Part shown: in pieces, positions 1 through 8,877 of the stretch
Numbering within the stretch: position 1 is the first letter of the stretch
How the letters are laid out: each line of letters opens with the position of its first letter
Assembly (NCBI GenBank): GCA_016125405.1
Contig: WGLW01000003.1
Span: 62,001-126,000 of the forward strand
Reading direction: 5' to 3'
Length of the DNA: 64,000 nucleotides
Origin: Alphaproteobacteria bacterium
GTDB lineage: Bacteria; Pseudomonadota; Alphaproteobacteria; Caulobacterales; Hyphomonadaceae
Translations under genes and position numbers: made by a program
The notes under the pieces: model-generated
Databases searched by the model: none
What the model was told of the DNA's origin: nothing
The model's input: only the letters and a program-made list of their open reading frames with translations

Positions 1-330
1 GGTCACGCCTCCCTGAGCTGGATGCAGGGGCTTGTGCTTGCCGAGCTTGCGCCAGATCGCTCCGGCGCGATTCTCGCCCGCGCGCGCGCTTATGGCGAAA
101 GCCGCGTCGTTTGCGGCGTTCACAACTGGAGCGCTGTTGAAGGTGGTCGCACAAACGCGGCCGGCGTATTTGCGGCGCTGCAGGGGGCCACGGAGTTCCG
201 CGCTGACATGGAGAGGGCCAAAAAGGAACTTGATAAGGCGCGGGCCACGAGCGCCAGGCCGGATGCCGCCAGTTGCGCGGCCGAAGCCCGGCTGACGCGA
301 TCGCTGTTCTCCGAGCCGGAGGCGGAGTAG
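1..330 (+). CDS. Class A (PhoC-like) acid phosphatase, C-terminal part
   Basis: The reading frame is open from the first base, so the N-terminus and the first half of the phosphatase motif lie outside the window. The visible part starts with GHASLSW, the end of the PSGH motif of PAP2-type class A acid phosphatases, which are secreted periplasmic phosphomonoesterases that work through a phospho-histidine. About 30 residues later comes GESRVVCGVHNWSAVEGGR, which aligns with the SRxxxxxHxxxD motif. The nucleophilic His is present, but the following Asp position is Ala (codon at 133-135). The rest of the alignment with the PhoC tail (alpha-helical, Ala/Lys-rich) is good. The protein may therefore be impaired or altered in activity. 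The family call is secure; activity is uncertain. Confidence 0.8.
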   Translation, partial: GHASLSWMQGLVLAELAPDRSGAILARARAYGESRVVCGVHNWSAVEGGRTNAAGVFAALQGATEFRADMERAKKELDKARATSARPDAASCAAEARLTRSLFSEPEAE

Positions 331-561
331 CGCGGCGGGCTGGCCCCGCATGAGGCCCGTTGACGCCGTTGCGGCTGCAACGTAAAAGGCCCGCCCATGA
401 AATGTTCGTTTGGCAAGCGCTATTGGACGACCATTCTGCCCGTGGGGCGGATGGCTCGGATGCTTGCGAACGCAGGCTAGAGCCACCCAAAGCCCCGCCG
501 GCGGACCGGACGGGGCAGGCTGGCAAGCCCCCCGTCTCCGCCACCAGAAGGAGACGACGAC

Positions 562-1611
562 GTGACCCAGGTTAAGCAGGCCAACCGCGCAACCCCCGGC
601 AAATCCGCCGCCAGCAAGACGGTGGCCGTGGTCGGCGCGACAGGGGCCGTGGGCGGCGAGATGTTGCGCTGCCTGGAGCGCAGCGCCTTTCCGACCGGGA
701 CTGTGAGGGCATTCGCCTCCGAGCGCTCGGTGGGCAAGCGGCTGGCCTTCCGAAACGGCGAAATCGAACTTCAGGCCCTGACGCCCGCCGCCTTCGAAGG
801 CGTTGACGTAGCGCTGTTCGCATCCGAGTCCGACATCTCGAAGGAGTACGCGCCCATCGCCGTGAAGGCAGGCGCGGTCGCCATCGACAATTCGTCCGCC
901 TTCCGCATGGATCCGAAAGTGCCGCTCGTGGTGCCCGAGGTGAATGGCGACCAGGTGACGGCCGAGCAACGCATCTACGCCAACCCAAACTGTGTGGCGG
1001 CGATCATGGCGGTCGCGCTCTGGCCGCTGCATCGCGCAGGCAAGATCAAGCGGATCATCGCGGCGACCTACCAGTCGGCTTCCGGCGCCGGGGCTGCGGC
1101 CATGGAGGAGCTTGAGGTTTCGACCCGCGCCTACCTGAAGGGCGAGGCTTACGAGCCCAAAGTGCTGCCGCACCCCTACGCCTTCAACCTGTTCAACCAC
1201 AACACCACGATCGGCGCGGACGGCTACAATGGCGAGGAAACCAAGGTGATCGCCGAGATGCGCAAGATATTCGGCTTGCCGGACTTGCGCGTTGGCGTGA
1301 CGTGCGTGCGCGTGCCCGTGCTGCGGGCGCACTCGATGGCGATTACGGCCGAGTTCGCTGACAAGGTGTCGGTGGAGCAGGCCCGCGAAATTCTGTCGAA
1401 AGCCCCGGGCGTTCAGGTGGTCGATAACCGCGCGGCCAACCACTTCCCGATGCCGGTTGAGGTTTCGGGCAAGGATGATGTGCTGGTCGGCCGCATTCGC
1501 GAAGACCTGTCGGATCCCTCGGGCCACACGCTCGCCCTGTTCATTTGCGGCGACCAGCTTCTGAAAGGGGCGGCGCTCAACGCTGTCCAGATCGCCGAGC
1601 TGCTGCCATGA
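562..1611 (+). CDS. asd: Aspartate-semialdehyde dehydrogenase
   Basis: Converts L-4-aspartyl phosphate to aspartate semialdehyde with NADPH, the branch point to lysine/diaminopimelate, threonine and methionine. The 349-residue protein has a Rossmann nucleotide-binding start ([15 protein letters not shown], about residue 22 on), the catalytic Cys144 in NPNCVA, and the substrate-binding region YQSASGAG. The length matches the family, with about 20 extra N-terminal residues. Translation starts at GTG 562, preceded by GAAGGAG at 547-553 with good spacing. The downstream DAHP synthase could begin at an ATGA overlap with this stop, which suggests co-transcription. Homoserine dehydrogenase, the next enzyme towards threonine/methionine, lies 29 kb away at 30616. 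Confidence 0.96.
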   Translation: MTQVKQANRATPGKSAASKTVAVVGATGAVGGEMLRCLERSAFPTGTVRAFASERSVGKRLAFRNGEIELQALTPAAFEGVDVALFASESDISKEYAPIAVKAGAVAIDNSSAFRMDPKVPLVVPEVNGDQVTAEQRIYANPNCVAAIMAVALWPLHRAGKIKRIIAATYQSASGAGAAAMEELEVSTRAYLKGEAYEPKVLPHPYAFNLFNHNTTIGADGYNGEETKVIAEMRKIFGLPDLRVGVTCVRVPVLRAHSMAITAEFADKVSVEQAREILSKAPGVQVVDNRAANHFPMPVEVSGKDDVLVGRIREDLSDPSGHTLALFICGDQLLKGAALNAVQIAELLP

Positions 1612-1709
1612 ACGACAGCGAGCGGATCGACACGCGAATTGACGCGGGCTTCGGTGAGGACCTAGATCGCGCGGGCGGCCAGGCCGAGACGATCGGGAAC
1701 GAGGAAACG

Positions 1710-3086
1710 ATGCCGAAGGACGACACTCTCGCAACCTGGGCGCCGGCCTCGTGGCGGGATCGGCCCGCGCAGCATATTCCGCGCGACTATCCCGACCTGG
1801 AGAAGCTGGGCGCGGTCGAAAGCCAGCTCGCGACCTATCCGCCGCTGGTTTTTGCCGGTGAAGCCCGCACGCTCATGGCGCGGCTTGGCGAGGTTGCGCA
1901 GGGCAAGGCTTTCCTGTTGCAGGGCGGTGATTGCGCCGAGAGTTTCAAGGAATTCCACCCCAACAACATCCGCGACACATTCCGGTTGATGCTGCAGATG
2001 GCGGTGGCGCTCACCTTCGCGGGGCGCAAGCCTGTGGTGAAGGTCGGCCGCATCGCCGGGCAGTTCGCCAAGCCGCGCTCCTCGCCGACGGAAACCGTCG
2101 CCGGCGTCACCTTGCCGTCATACCGGGGCGACAACATCAACGGCATGGAATTCAGCGCCGAGGCGCGCACGCCGGATCCGCAACGCCTTATGCAGGCCTA
2201 CATGCAGTCGGCGGCCACGCTGAACCTGCTGCGCGCGTTTGCGCAGGGCGGCTACGCCTCGCTCGGCAACATCCACCGTTGGATGCTCGGCTTTGTGGAC
2301 CGGTCGCCGGCGGGCGAACGGTACAGGGCCCTTGCCTCACGCATCACCGACGCGATGGAGTTCATGGCGGCCTGCGGCATCACGCCGGAGTCTACGCCGG
2401 GCCTCAACTCCACCGATTTCTACACCAGCCACGAAGCCCTGCTTCTCGGTTACGAGCAGGCCATGACGCGCGAGGATTCAACTCGCCCGGGCGAGTTCTA
2501 TGACACCTCGGCGCACATGCTCTGGATCGGCGATCGCACGCGGCAGCTGGACCACGCGCATGTGGAATTCTGCCGCGGCATCCGCAATCCGATCGGCATG
2601 AAGTGCGGCCCGTCGCTGGAGCCGGACGACATGATGCGCCTGATCGATGCGCTGAACCCGCATGACACCCCTGGCCGTTTGACGCTGATCGCACGCTTTG
2701 GCGCAGACAAGGTGGCGGCGGGCCTGCCAAAACTCGTACGCCGCGTACAGAGCGAAGGACGCACCGTGGTGTGGTCGTCCGATCCGATGCACGGCAACAC
2801 GGAAAAGGCTGGCAACAGCGGTTACAAGACCCGGCCGTTCGAGCGCATCCTTGCCGAGGTTGGCCAATTCATCGATATCGTCGACGCCGAGGGTGCGCAT
2901 CCTGGCGGCGTGCACCTCGAAATGACCGGTCAGAACGTGACCGAGTGCACCGGTGGCGCCGAGAAGATCAGCGCGGCTGATCTGTCCGATCGCTACCACA
3001 CGCATTGCGACCCGCGGCTCAACAACGAACAGGCGCTTGAGCTGGCGTTCCTGATCGCTGAAAAGCTGGCGGGGGCGAAGACCTGA
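1710..3086 (+). CDS. aroG: Class II (plant-type) 3-deoxy-7-phosphoheptulonate synthase
   Basis: Condenses phosphoenolpyruvate with erythrose 4-phosphate in the first step of the shikimate pathway. The 458-residue protein is of the type II family (as in plants and Mycobacterium). The metal-site residues are visible: Cys75 in [10 protein letters not shown], His361 in DPMHGNT, Glu404 in HLEMTG and Asp434 in HCDPRLN. The KCGPSLEP phosphate-binding segment is also present. I chose ATG 1710 because the family normally begins just before the TWxPxSWR motif and GAGGA lies 5 bases upstream. An in-frame ATG at 1608 overlaps the asd stop as ATGA and would add 34 residues without similarity. The symbol is used loosely, since class II enzymes are named differently between species. 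Confidence 0.94.
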   Translation: MPKDDTLATWAPASWRDRPAQHIPRDYPDLEKLGAVESQLATYPPLVFAGEARTLMARLGEVAQGKAFLLQGGDCAESFKEFHPNNIRDTFRLMLQMAVALTFAGRKPVVKVGRIAGQFAKPRSSPTETVAGVTLPSYRGDNINGMEFSAEARTPDPQRLMQAYMQSAATLNLLRAFAQGGYASLGNIHRWMLGFVDRSPAGERYRALASRITDAMEFMAACGITPESTPGLNSTDFYTSHEALLLGYEQAMTREDSTRPGEFYDTSAHMLWIGDRTRQLDHAHVEFCRGIRNPIGMKCGPSLEPDDMMRLIDALNPHDTPGRLTLIARFGADKVAAGLPKLVRRVQSEGRTVVWSSDPMHGNTEKAGNSGYKTRPFERILAEVGQFIDIVDAEGAHPGGVHLEMTGQNVTECTGGAEKISAADLSDRYHTHCDPRLNNEQALELAFLIAEKLAGAKT

Positions 3087-3114
3087 CGACAACACCCAAA
3101 AGGGGGACGCTGTG

Positions 3115-3588
3115 ATGAAACGTCATCTGTTTGCGATCGCTGCGGCCACCGCACTTGCCGCCTGCGCCACTGCGCCAAAACCGCCGACGACCGCCGAACT
3201 GCTCGTCGGAAAGTGGGAATGCGCTGGGAAGGTCGGCCCTGCGGACATGACCGAAGATGTGACCTACGCAACCGGCGGGACTTCGACGATGAAGTTGTCC
3301 GCGGCGATGCAGCAAGGCGCCATGAACGTGGCGCTGAGTGGTACTGGAGCGGGGACCTGGGCGCTCAACGAGGGCGACCAGCTCGAAGAGACAGTGACGG
3401 ACGTGAAAATCGACAGCGCATCGGTCAACGGCAAGGAAGTTGGAGTCGCCATGTTTCAGGGCCTGCTGGCCCAGGCGCTCGACAAGCCGACCACATCCTC
3501 GGTGGCCGTCACCAAGACCGACCTGACGCTGACGCAGACGGGCGTGGCGGAAGGCGCCAAACCCGTCGTACGGACCTGTAAGCGCTAG
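3115..3588 (+). CDS. Small uncharacterised lipoprotein
   Basis: A 157-residue exported protein of unknown function. It begins with a short Lys/Arg-His region and a hydrophobic stretch ending in the lipobox LAAC, so it is probably lipidated at Cys and held at a membrane facing the periplasm. The mature part contains GKWECAGKVG near the start and a C-terminal Cys four residues from the end region (VRTCKR). The predicted beta-rich, Thr-rich body resembles lipocalin-like or META-type lipoproteins, but I cannot assign a family. ATG 3115 is preferred over the overlapping GTG 3112 because AGGGGG at 3101-3106 is better spaced from it. It follows the DAHP synthase by 28 bases. Confidence 0.75.
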   Translation: MKRHLFAIAAATALAACATAPKPPTTAELLVGKWECAGKVGPADMTEDVTYATGGTSTMKLSAAMQQGAMNVALSGTGAGTWALNEGDQLEETVTDVKIDSASVNGKEVGVAMFQGLLAQALDKPTTSSVAVTKTDLTLTQTGVAEGAKPVVRTCKR

Positions 3589-3708
3589 GCTCGCCCTCGC
3601 TGGCCAAACCTGTCTCTTGCCTGTCATGCGGCTTGCAGGTTTGCCCGCCGCTACTCACTTGATCGCCCAGACATGCGCGCCGCAACAGGGTGCGCAACGG
3701 AGCGCCCG

Positions 3709-5094
3709 ATGACTGCCCCCGTCCGCCAGCCCGCCCGACTGCCGGCGTGGGCCCGGCCAAAAGATATTTTCGACCTGATCCGGCTCGCGCTGCCGGTGGC
3801 GATGTCGCGCGCCTCGTTCATGCTGATGCAGTTGACCGATTCCATCGTGCTCGCGCGTCACAGGCCGGGCGAATTGCCGTTCGTGCTCAATGGCTGGCTT
3901 CCGATCGGGGTGCTGTTCGGCTTCGGCATGGGGCTGATGCTGGGCGTGCAGGTGCTGACCGCCGAGTTGAACGGGGTGGGCAAGGGCAATGAAACGGGCC
4001 GGATCTTCCGCCGCGGCCTCGGGGTGGCGTTGGTATATGGCGCCGCTGCGACCGGCATCTGCTACCTGATCGCCCGGCCCCTGCTTGGGTTGGTCGGTTT
4101 CGACGGCCACCTGGCTGCGGCGACGACAGAGGTGACCAAGATATTCGCCGTCGGCGCCATCGCCCACATGGTGGGGCTGGCCTGTTCGTCCTATCTGGAG
4201 GCGCTGCGCAAGCCGAACATCGTGACAGCGATCTCGATGGCCGCCGTGGCCGTGAATCTCGTGATCGACCTGATCCTCGTGCCGAAATACGGCGCCACGG
4301 GCGTTGCGTGGGCCACCACCGGCTCGCGGTACTTCATGATGATCATTCTCATCGGCGCAGCTGCATGGCTGACGCCGGCTCTCAAGCCGGCGCCCAAGGG
4401 GCCCGCCGATGAGTTCAGGCGCCAGAATCTCGTGGGCATCGGCACCGGCATCGCCAACGTGGCGGAGTGGGGCTCGTTCAACCTGACCTTCGTGATTGCA
4501 ACGCTGGTGAGCATCGACGCCGGCACCGTCTATGGCCTGACGGTCCAGATGATGGGCGTGATCTTCATGGTCTATATCGGTCTCGGCACCGCAACGAGCG
4601 TGCGGGTCGCGGAACGGTTCGGCCGGCGGGATGCGGGCGGCGTGCAGGAGGCCTCGCGCCTGGGCGTAGCGGCCTCGCTGCTGTTCGGCGGATTCCTGGC
4701 GCTGGTGCTCTGGATTGTCCGCGATGCGGTTGCGGTGGCCTGGCTCAACGGAGAATCCCCGACATCGCCGGGCGCGCATCTCGTGCCCGTTCTGTCAGCC
4801 ATGCTGGCGGCGGCGGCGTTTGTGACGATTTTTGACGGACTGCAGGGCGTGGGGTCGATGGCGCTTCGGGCGCAGGGTGCCGTGTGGCTGGCCACGGGTA
4901 TCCACATAGGGTCCTACGTCGCCGTCATGCTTCCGCTGTGCTGGTGGCTGGCCCTGCACGAGGGCTACGGCGTCTGGGGCGTCTTCACCGGGATTGCGCT
5001 GGCTTCGCTGCTGGCCGGGCTGGGGCAGGTGCTGGCGCTGGAATGGAAAGCGGCGCGCGGCGTCCGTATCGCCGGACATCCACGCGCCGCCTGA
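3709..5094 (+). CDS. MATE family multidrug/solute efflux transporter
   Basis: A 461-residue inner-membrane transporter with about twelve hydrophobic helices in two similar halves, as in NorM-type MATE exporters that use a Na+ or H+ gradient to export cationic compounds. The N-terminal helix with LALPVAMSRAS and LTDSIVLAR, and the GMGLMLGVQ segment, match the MATE pattern. The second half begins near RRQNLVGIGTG. ATG 3709 is chosen over ATG 3673 because ACGGAG lies 7 bases upstream and the preceding 12 codons look non-conserved. No regulator is adjacent, so the substrate cannot be inferred. Confidence 0.9.
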   Translation: MTAPVRQPARLPAWARPKDIFDLIRLALPVAMSRASFMLMQLTDSIVLARHRPGELPFVLNGWLPIGVLFGFGMGLMLGVQVLTAELNGVGKGNETGRIFRRGLGVALVYGAAATGICYLIARPLLGLVGFDGHLAAATTEVTKIFAVGAIAHMVGLACSSYLEALRKPNIVTAISMAAVAVNLVIDLILVPKYGATGVAWATTGSRYFMMIILIGAAAWLTPALKPAPKGPADEFRRQNLVGIGTGIANVAEWGSFNLTFVIATLVSIDAGTVYGLTVQMMGVIFMVYIGLGTATSVRVAERFGRRDAGGVQEASRLGVAASLLFGGFLALVLWIVRDAVAVAWLNGESPTSPGAHLVPVLSAMLAAAAFVTIFDGLQGVGSMALRAQGAVWLATGIHIGSYVAVMLPLCWWLALHEGYGVWGVFTGIALASLLAGLGQVLALEWKAARGVRIAGHPRAA

Positions 5095-5096
5095 TT

Positions 5097-5125
5097 GGCC
5101 CGGATGCGAGCCGGGCCGTTGTTCT
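5097..5125 (+). terminator. Probable intrinsic terminator after the MATE gene
   Basis: A 7-bp GC stem, GGCCCGG (5097-5103) paired with CCGGGCC (5111-5117), with a 7-base loop and followed by the T-rich GTTGTTCT. It overlaps nothing and sits three bases after the MATE stop, between two converging genes. Confidence 0.55.
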
Positions 5126-5144
5126 CCAAGTCCGATGCCTGAAG

Positions 5145-5411
5145 CTAGAGGTCCTTCAGCGCGGAAGCAGGTTTGAAGGCCGCCGAGGTGCGCTGGGGAA
5201 TGCTGATCGTCATGCCGGTCGAGGGATTGCGTCCCTCGCGGGCGGCGCGCGTCTTGGCCACGAAGGTTCCGAAGCCGGCGACAGCGACCTGTTCGCCGCG
5301 TTTCAGGCTCGCCGCGATCGTGTCGAAAAGCGTGTCGACGAGGCGGCTGGCTTCCGTCTGTTTCATGCCGGTCGAGTCAGCGACCGACTTGATGAGTTCG
5401 GACTTGTTCAT
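5145..5411 (-). CDS. hup: HU family nucleoid DNA-binding protein
   Basis: An 88-residue histone-like protein that bends DNA as a dimer. It has the family start MNKSELI, the dimerisation helices, GFGTF, and the DNA-binding arm with REGRNPSTG followed by the C-terminal FKPASALKDL. Length is typical of HU (about 90 residues). A strong ribosome-binding site (GAAGGAGG) lies directly upstream on the minus strand. It is transcribed alone, converging with the MATE gene. IHF subunits are longer in this class, so HU is preferred. Confidence 0.95.
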   Translation of the reverse strand: MNKSELIKSVADSTGMKQTEASRLVDTLFDTIAASLKRGEQVAVAGFGTFVAKTRAAREGRNPSTGMTISIPQRTSAAFKPASALKDL

Positions 5412-5530
5412 GGACTCCCTCCTTCAGGGGCCGTCGCCGCTAGGGCGACGTGGAAAGAATTCGCCGCCAAACCGGGGCGACCGCCGGATGACGCAGCGCT
5501 TCCGACGATTCGACAAGCCCGAAAACAGCG

Positions 5531-5552
5531 AAAAAGCCCGAAAACACGGGCT
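5531..5552 (-). terminator. Intrinsic terminator overlapping the stop of the DUF429-like gene
   Basis: Read on the minus strand, AGCCCG (5552-5547), a 6-base loop and CGGGCT (5540-5535) form a stem followed by a run of five T (5535-5531). The stem includes the first two bases of the stop codon of the gene ending at 5551. Confidence 0.7.
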
Positions 5553-6456
5553 ATATCCCCAGAATCCACCCCTCTTCCCCCGCGACACTCGCCTTCTGGG
5601 AGTCTGAAAGCCCCGTGCCGCCAGCAAATAGTCCGGCCAGCTTTCCGTTCGCGTCAAGTTCAGCGAGACCCTCTGCGACGGCCCTGACCTGCGCCTCGTC
5701 GGGCGATTCCGCAGCCTCGGGACGGGCAGGGTTGATGCCCTGATGGACCTCGGCAACGACGATGCGCGTGTCCGCCAGGCCGTCCTCGGTGAGCGGCGCC
5801 AGCGGGATTTCAAAGGGCCACAGCTTCAGCCCGGGGACTTTCTGGCGCACCCGCTCGATCGCGGGCAGGCCGGTCATCGTCTGGCCGCCCACAGCGCCGG
5901 CGTAGGCGATCTTCCACACCGGCTGGGGCCGCGCTTTCTTCGTGTCCAGCGCGCGCTGTTCCGTCAGGCGAAATTCCGGAACGTCGCCGGGCCCATGCTC
6001 GCGCGATTTCTTGATGGACAGGGTGGTGAGCTCGTCCTTTTTCGAGCAGCCCCAGAACGGAAAGGGGCCGTTCGAGATGAGCCGGTTCATCCGCGCCGCC
6101 AGGGCGAAGCGGTTGTTGGAGTTGTCCGGCTTTTCCTTCATTTCCTTCAGCAGGAAGTCGCGCATGGTTCGCCAGGCTGGCGCCCCGAGCTTGAGCGCGT
6201 CCGCCGTGCCCGCCGGGAATCCCATCGGAAAGTCCACGCCCACCAGAACGCGATCGCCGCGTTTCAGGCAGCGCGCCAGCAGGTCTTCGAGTTCGGCCTG
6301 CGCCTTGAAACGGGTCGGCGGGTTGGCGGCCTTGAAGGTGAGCTTCATGCGCGCATCCGGCGTCAGCGCGCCGATCCAGATGGAATCCGCGCCGGTCGAC
6401 GGCTTGGAGGCGGCGCTCCAGTCCACGATCACGTAGCTATCGAACAGGCGCGCCAT
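5551..6456 (-). CDS. DUF429-like protein with RNase H-type fold
   Basis: A 301-residue protein of unknown function. The start, YVIVDWSAASKP, followed by SIWIG and later VLVGVDFPMGFP, follows the pattern of DUF429-related proteins: acidic residues at the end of the first and fourth beta strands, suggesting an RNase H/actin-like nuclease fold. Relatives are often mis-annotated as cobalamin-biosynthesis or molybdenum-cofactor proteins because they are fused to or lie near such genes; no such genes are near here. ATG 6456 is chosen because GGAGG sits 9 bases upstream; an in-frame ATG 21 bases earlier has no such site. A more typical DUF429 protein is encoded at 63234. The function is not known. 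Confidence 0.7.
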   Translation of the reverse strand: MARLFDSYVIVDWSAASKPSTGADSIWIGALTPDARMKLTFKAANPPTRFKAQAELEDLLARCLKRGDRVLVGVDFPMGFPAGTADALKLGAPAWRTMRDFLLKEMKEKPDNSNNRFALAARMNRLISNGPFPFWGCSKKDELTTLSIKKSREHGPGDVPEFRLTEQRALDTKKARPQPVWKIAYAGAVGGQTMTGLPAIERVRQKVPGLKLWPFEIPLAPLTEDGLADTRIVVAEVHQGINPARPEAAESPDEAQVRAVAEGLAELDANGKLAGLFAGGTGLSDSQKASVAGEEGWILGI

Positions 6457-6560
6457 GAGGCGAGGCCTCCAATCCATTCATCGGTCCGCACCGGGCGGAC
6501 CAGGCACTGTACATTGAAGTTTGCGCGCCGCGGACAAGCGGCAACGGACGCTCGGCGGCG

Positions 6561-7583
6561 TCAGGCCAGTTTTACAAGCATCTTGCCTGTATTGCCGCCC
6601 GAGAACAGGGCCAGGAAGGCGTCGGGCGCCTTTTCGATCCCGTTCATCACCGTTTCCTCGTAACGGATCTTGCCGGCGGCCATCCACTCGGACATGTCCT
6701 TCACGAAGGCGGGTTGCATATCGTAGTGGTCCGAAACGAGGAAGCCCCAGATTTTCAGCCGTTTGCCGATGATCATCGCCATGTTGTGCGGTCCCGGCGG
6801 CGGTTTGGTCGCGTTGTAGATCGATATCATGCCGCAGATCGGCATACGGGCGTTGATGTTCGCGCAGTCGATGGCGGCCGTGAGATGGTCGCCGCCGACA
6901 TTGTCGAAATAGACGTCGACACCTTTCGGGGCCGCGGCGCGCAGGGCGGCGGAGAGGCCTGCGCCCGGACCGGCCGCCTTGTAATCGACGACGGCGTCCG
7001 CCCCCAGCGATTTGACGAAGTCGCATTTTTCCTTGCCGCCGGCGGAGCCGACGACGTAACAGCCCTTGATCTTCGCAATCTGGACGACCAGCGAGCCCAC
7101 GGCGCCCGCGGCGCCCGAGACAAAGACGGTTTCACCGGGTTTCGGCTCGCCCAGCTTGAGCAGGCCGGCATAGGCCGTGAGCCCCGGCATGCCGGCAACG
7201 CCCAGGAACGCTTCGGGCGGAAGCGGCAGGTTCGGCAACTTGCTGACGCCTGCCGCCTTGGGCTCCGCGGTGAACGCCTCGCGCCAGCCGGCGAAGGACG
7301 AAACCAGATCGCCGACCTTGTAGGCCGGGTCGCGGGAAGCGAGCACCTTGCCCACCGCGCCGCCACCCATGACCTCCCCCAGCTCGAAGGGCGGGGAGTA
7401 GCTGCGGACATCGTTCATCCGGCCCCGCATGTAGGGGTCGACGGTCATCCAGAGGTTCTGCACCTGGATCTGGCCTTCGCCGGGCTCGGGGGCCTCGACA
7501 GTGGCCATCTCGAAGTTCTGGTGTGTCGGTTCGCCAACAGGGCGCGATTTCAGGCGCCATTCACGGGATGTTACAGATGGCAA
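6561..7583 (-). CDS. Zinc-independent NADP-dependent oxidoreductase (MDR superfamily, CurA-like)
   Basis: A 340-residue medium-chain reductase of the CurA/leukotriene B4 12-hydroxydehydrogenase type, which reduces alpha,beta-unsaturated ketones or aldehydes with NADPH. Visible are the N-terminal REWRLKSRPVGEPT, the substrate-domain DPYMRGRM motif, the cofactor signature GAAGAVGSLVVQIAK (about residue 150) and YFDNVGG. Zinc-binding residues are absent, as expected. The family start matches a TTG codon at 7583, preceded by AAGGGAGG with 6-base spacing; no ATG or GTG exists nearby, and longer starts would run into the divergent neighbour's promoter region. Stand-alone and divergent from the Gfo/Idh/MocA gene. 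Confidence 0.9.
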   Translation of the reverse strand: MPSVTSREWRLKSRPVGEPTHQNFEMATVEAPEPGEGQIQVQNLWMTVDPYMRGRMNDVRSYSPPFELGEVMGGGAVGKVLASRDPAYKVGDLVSSFAGWREAFTAEPKAAGVSKLPNLPLPPEAFLGVAGMPGLTAYAGLLKLGEPKPGETVFVSGAAGAVGSLVVQIAKIKGCYVVGSAGGKEKCDFVKSLGADAVVDYKAAGPGAGLSAALRAAAPKGVDVYFDNVGGDHLTAAIDCANINARMPICGMISIYNATKPPPGPHNMAMIIGKRLKIWGFLVSDHYDMQPAFVKDMSEWMAAGKIRYEETVMNGIEKAPDAFLALFSGGNTGKMLVKLA

Positions 7584-7770
7584 CGAGGGCCTCCCTTGTT
7601 CCGGTTTCCTGTCATATCGCCCGTATATGCTGGATATTCCAGTCTTTCGCGGGACTGACCGCGGGGCAGGCTTGTAAAATCCGGTAACCTTCTTTGATGG
7701 CCGGTCCAATTGCGACTCTCCGGGCATCGGTTATCTGCTGCTGACACGACGGGGCGTGTCGGAGGTCAGT

Positions 7771-8751
7771 TTGGTACAGCGTATTAACGGCATGGCCCGC
7801 GTGGCCAAGGCGAAGCCCGCCTGGACTGGCGACAAGGTCAAGGTTGGTATTGTCGGCGCCGGGGTCTTCGGCGGCTACCACGCCCAGAAATTCTCCTCCT
7901 CGAAATATGCCGAGTTTGTCGGCGTGACCGATGCGTCCGCGCGTGCGGCGGACGCCCTGGTCGCCAAGGTTGGCCGCGGCGAGGTGTTCGCCTCGCTCGA
8001 AGCGATGGCCGGCGCGGTGGACGCGATCGTTATTGCGACACCGGCTTCCACCCACGCCAATCTGGCGCGTCAGGCGCTCGCCGCCGGCAAGCATGTGCTG
8101 GTCGAAAAGCCGCTCGCGCTTCGCGGCGCCGAGGCGCGCGATCTCGCGAAGCTGGCGCTGGAGCGCAATCTCGTTCTTCAGGTCGGCCATCAGGAACGTC
8201 TGGTGTTCGACGCCATGGGCCTCTTCTCGACGCCCGAACGGCCGACCCGCATCGAAGCCGTCCGCATGGGGCCGCGCGCCCCGGATGGCCGCTGCGAAGA
8301 CGTCAGCGTCGTGTTCGACCTGATGATCCACGACCTCGACCTCGCGGCTGAACTGTTTGGCGGCGAGGCGCACACGGCGACGGCATACGGCCGCAGCACG
8401 CACACGCGCTTCCTCGACGAAGCGTCTGCGGAGCTGGTGTTCGCCAACGGCGTCGCCAAGCTGACAGCTTCCCGCTGCGCGCCGACCCGCACTCGCATGA
8501 TGAAGGTTGAGTATCCCTCGGGCCGGGTCGAGATCGACCTGATCACCCGGGACGTCATCAACACCACCGATTTCGACATTCGCGCCGATGTTTCGGCGAC
8601 GCTGCCTGATCCGCTGGGCGCGGCCGACGAGGCCTTCCTTGCGGCGATCCAGGGACGCGATGTTTCGCCGGTGACCGGCGGCGTGGGCGCCCGCGCGGCG
8701 GCTCTTGCCGAACTGGTCGAGACCGGCGCCTTTGTGGCGGCGGCGGCCTGA
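7771..8751 (+). CDS. Gfo/Idh/MocA family oxidoreductase
   Basis: A 326-residue NAD(P)-dependent sugar or inositol-type dehydrogenase. The Rossmann motif [13 protein letters not shown], the [10 protein letters not shown] segment, and EKPLAL carrying the conserved catalytic-site Lys are all visible. [10 protein letters not shown], around residue 185, supplies the His/Asp pair typical of the family; the C-terminal half is the alpha/beta dimer domain. The start is uncertain: TTG 7771 has GGAGG 5 bases upstream, GTG 7756 lies five codons earlier, and ATG 7792 has no visible ribosome-binding site. The substrate is unknown; homologues with this length are sometimes linked to surface-polysaccharide synthesis, but no such genes are here. 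Confidence 0.88.
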   Translation: MVQRINGMARVAKAKPAWTGDKVKVGIVGAGVFGGYHAQKFSSSKYAEFVGVTDASARAADALVAKVGRGEVFASLEAMAGAVDAIVIATPASTHANLARQALAAGKHVLVEKPLALRGAEARDLAKLALERNLVLQVGHQERLVFDAMGLFSTPERPTRIEAVRMGPRAPDGRCEDVSVVFDLMIHDLDLAAELFGGEAHTATAYGRSTHTRFLDEASAELVFANGVAKLTASRCAPTRTRMMKVEYPSGRVEIDLITRDVINTTDFDIRADVSATLPDPLGAADEAFLAAIQGRDVSPVTGGVGARAAALAELVETGAFVAAAA

Positions 8752-8877
8752 AGCCGCGCGACTTTCCGGCATCGCCACTGTTTCCTCGCGCCGATGCGGG
8801 CTGACCGCCTGTATTGCTAGCGGCGGCCTTGCGGCCCATGCTGCCCGATATAACGAGACGGGCACGAGGAAACGCCC

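Noticed and set aside
1608-1709. Upstream ATG of the DAHP synthase giving a 34-residue extension coupled to asd
   Set aside because: The extension has no resemblance to class II enzymes; kept only as an alternative in the gene's entry.
1695-1720. GGAAC at 1696 as an EcfG promoter for DAHP synthase
   Set aside because: No CGTT or similar sequence at 16-17 bases, and it lies within the probable asd transcript.
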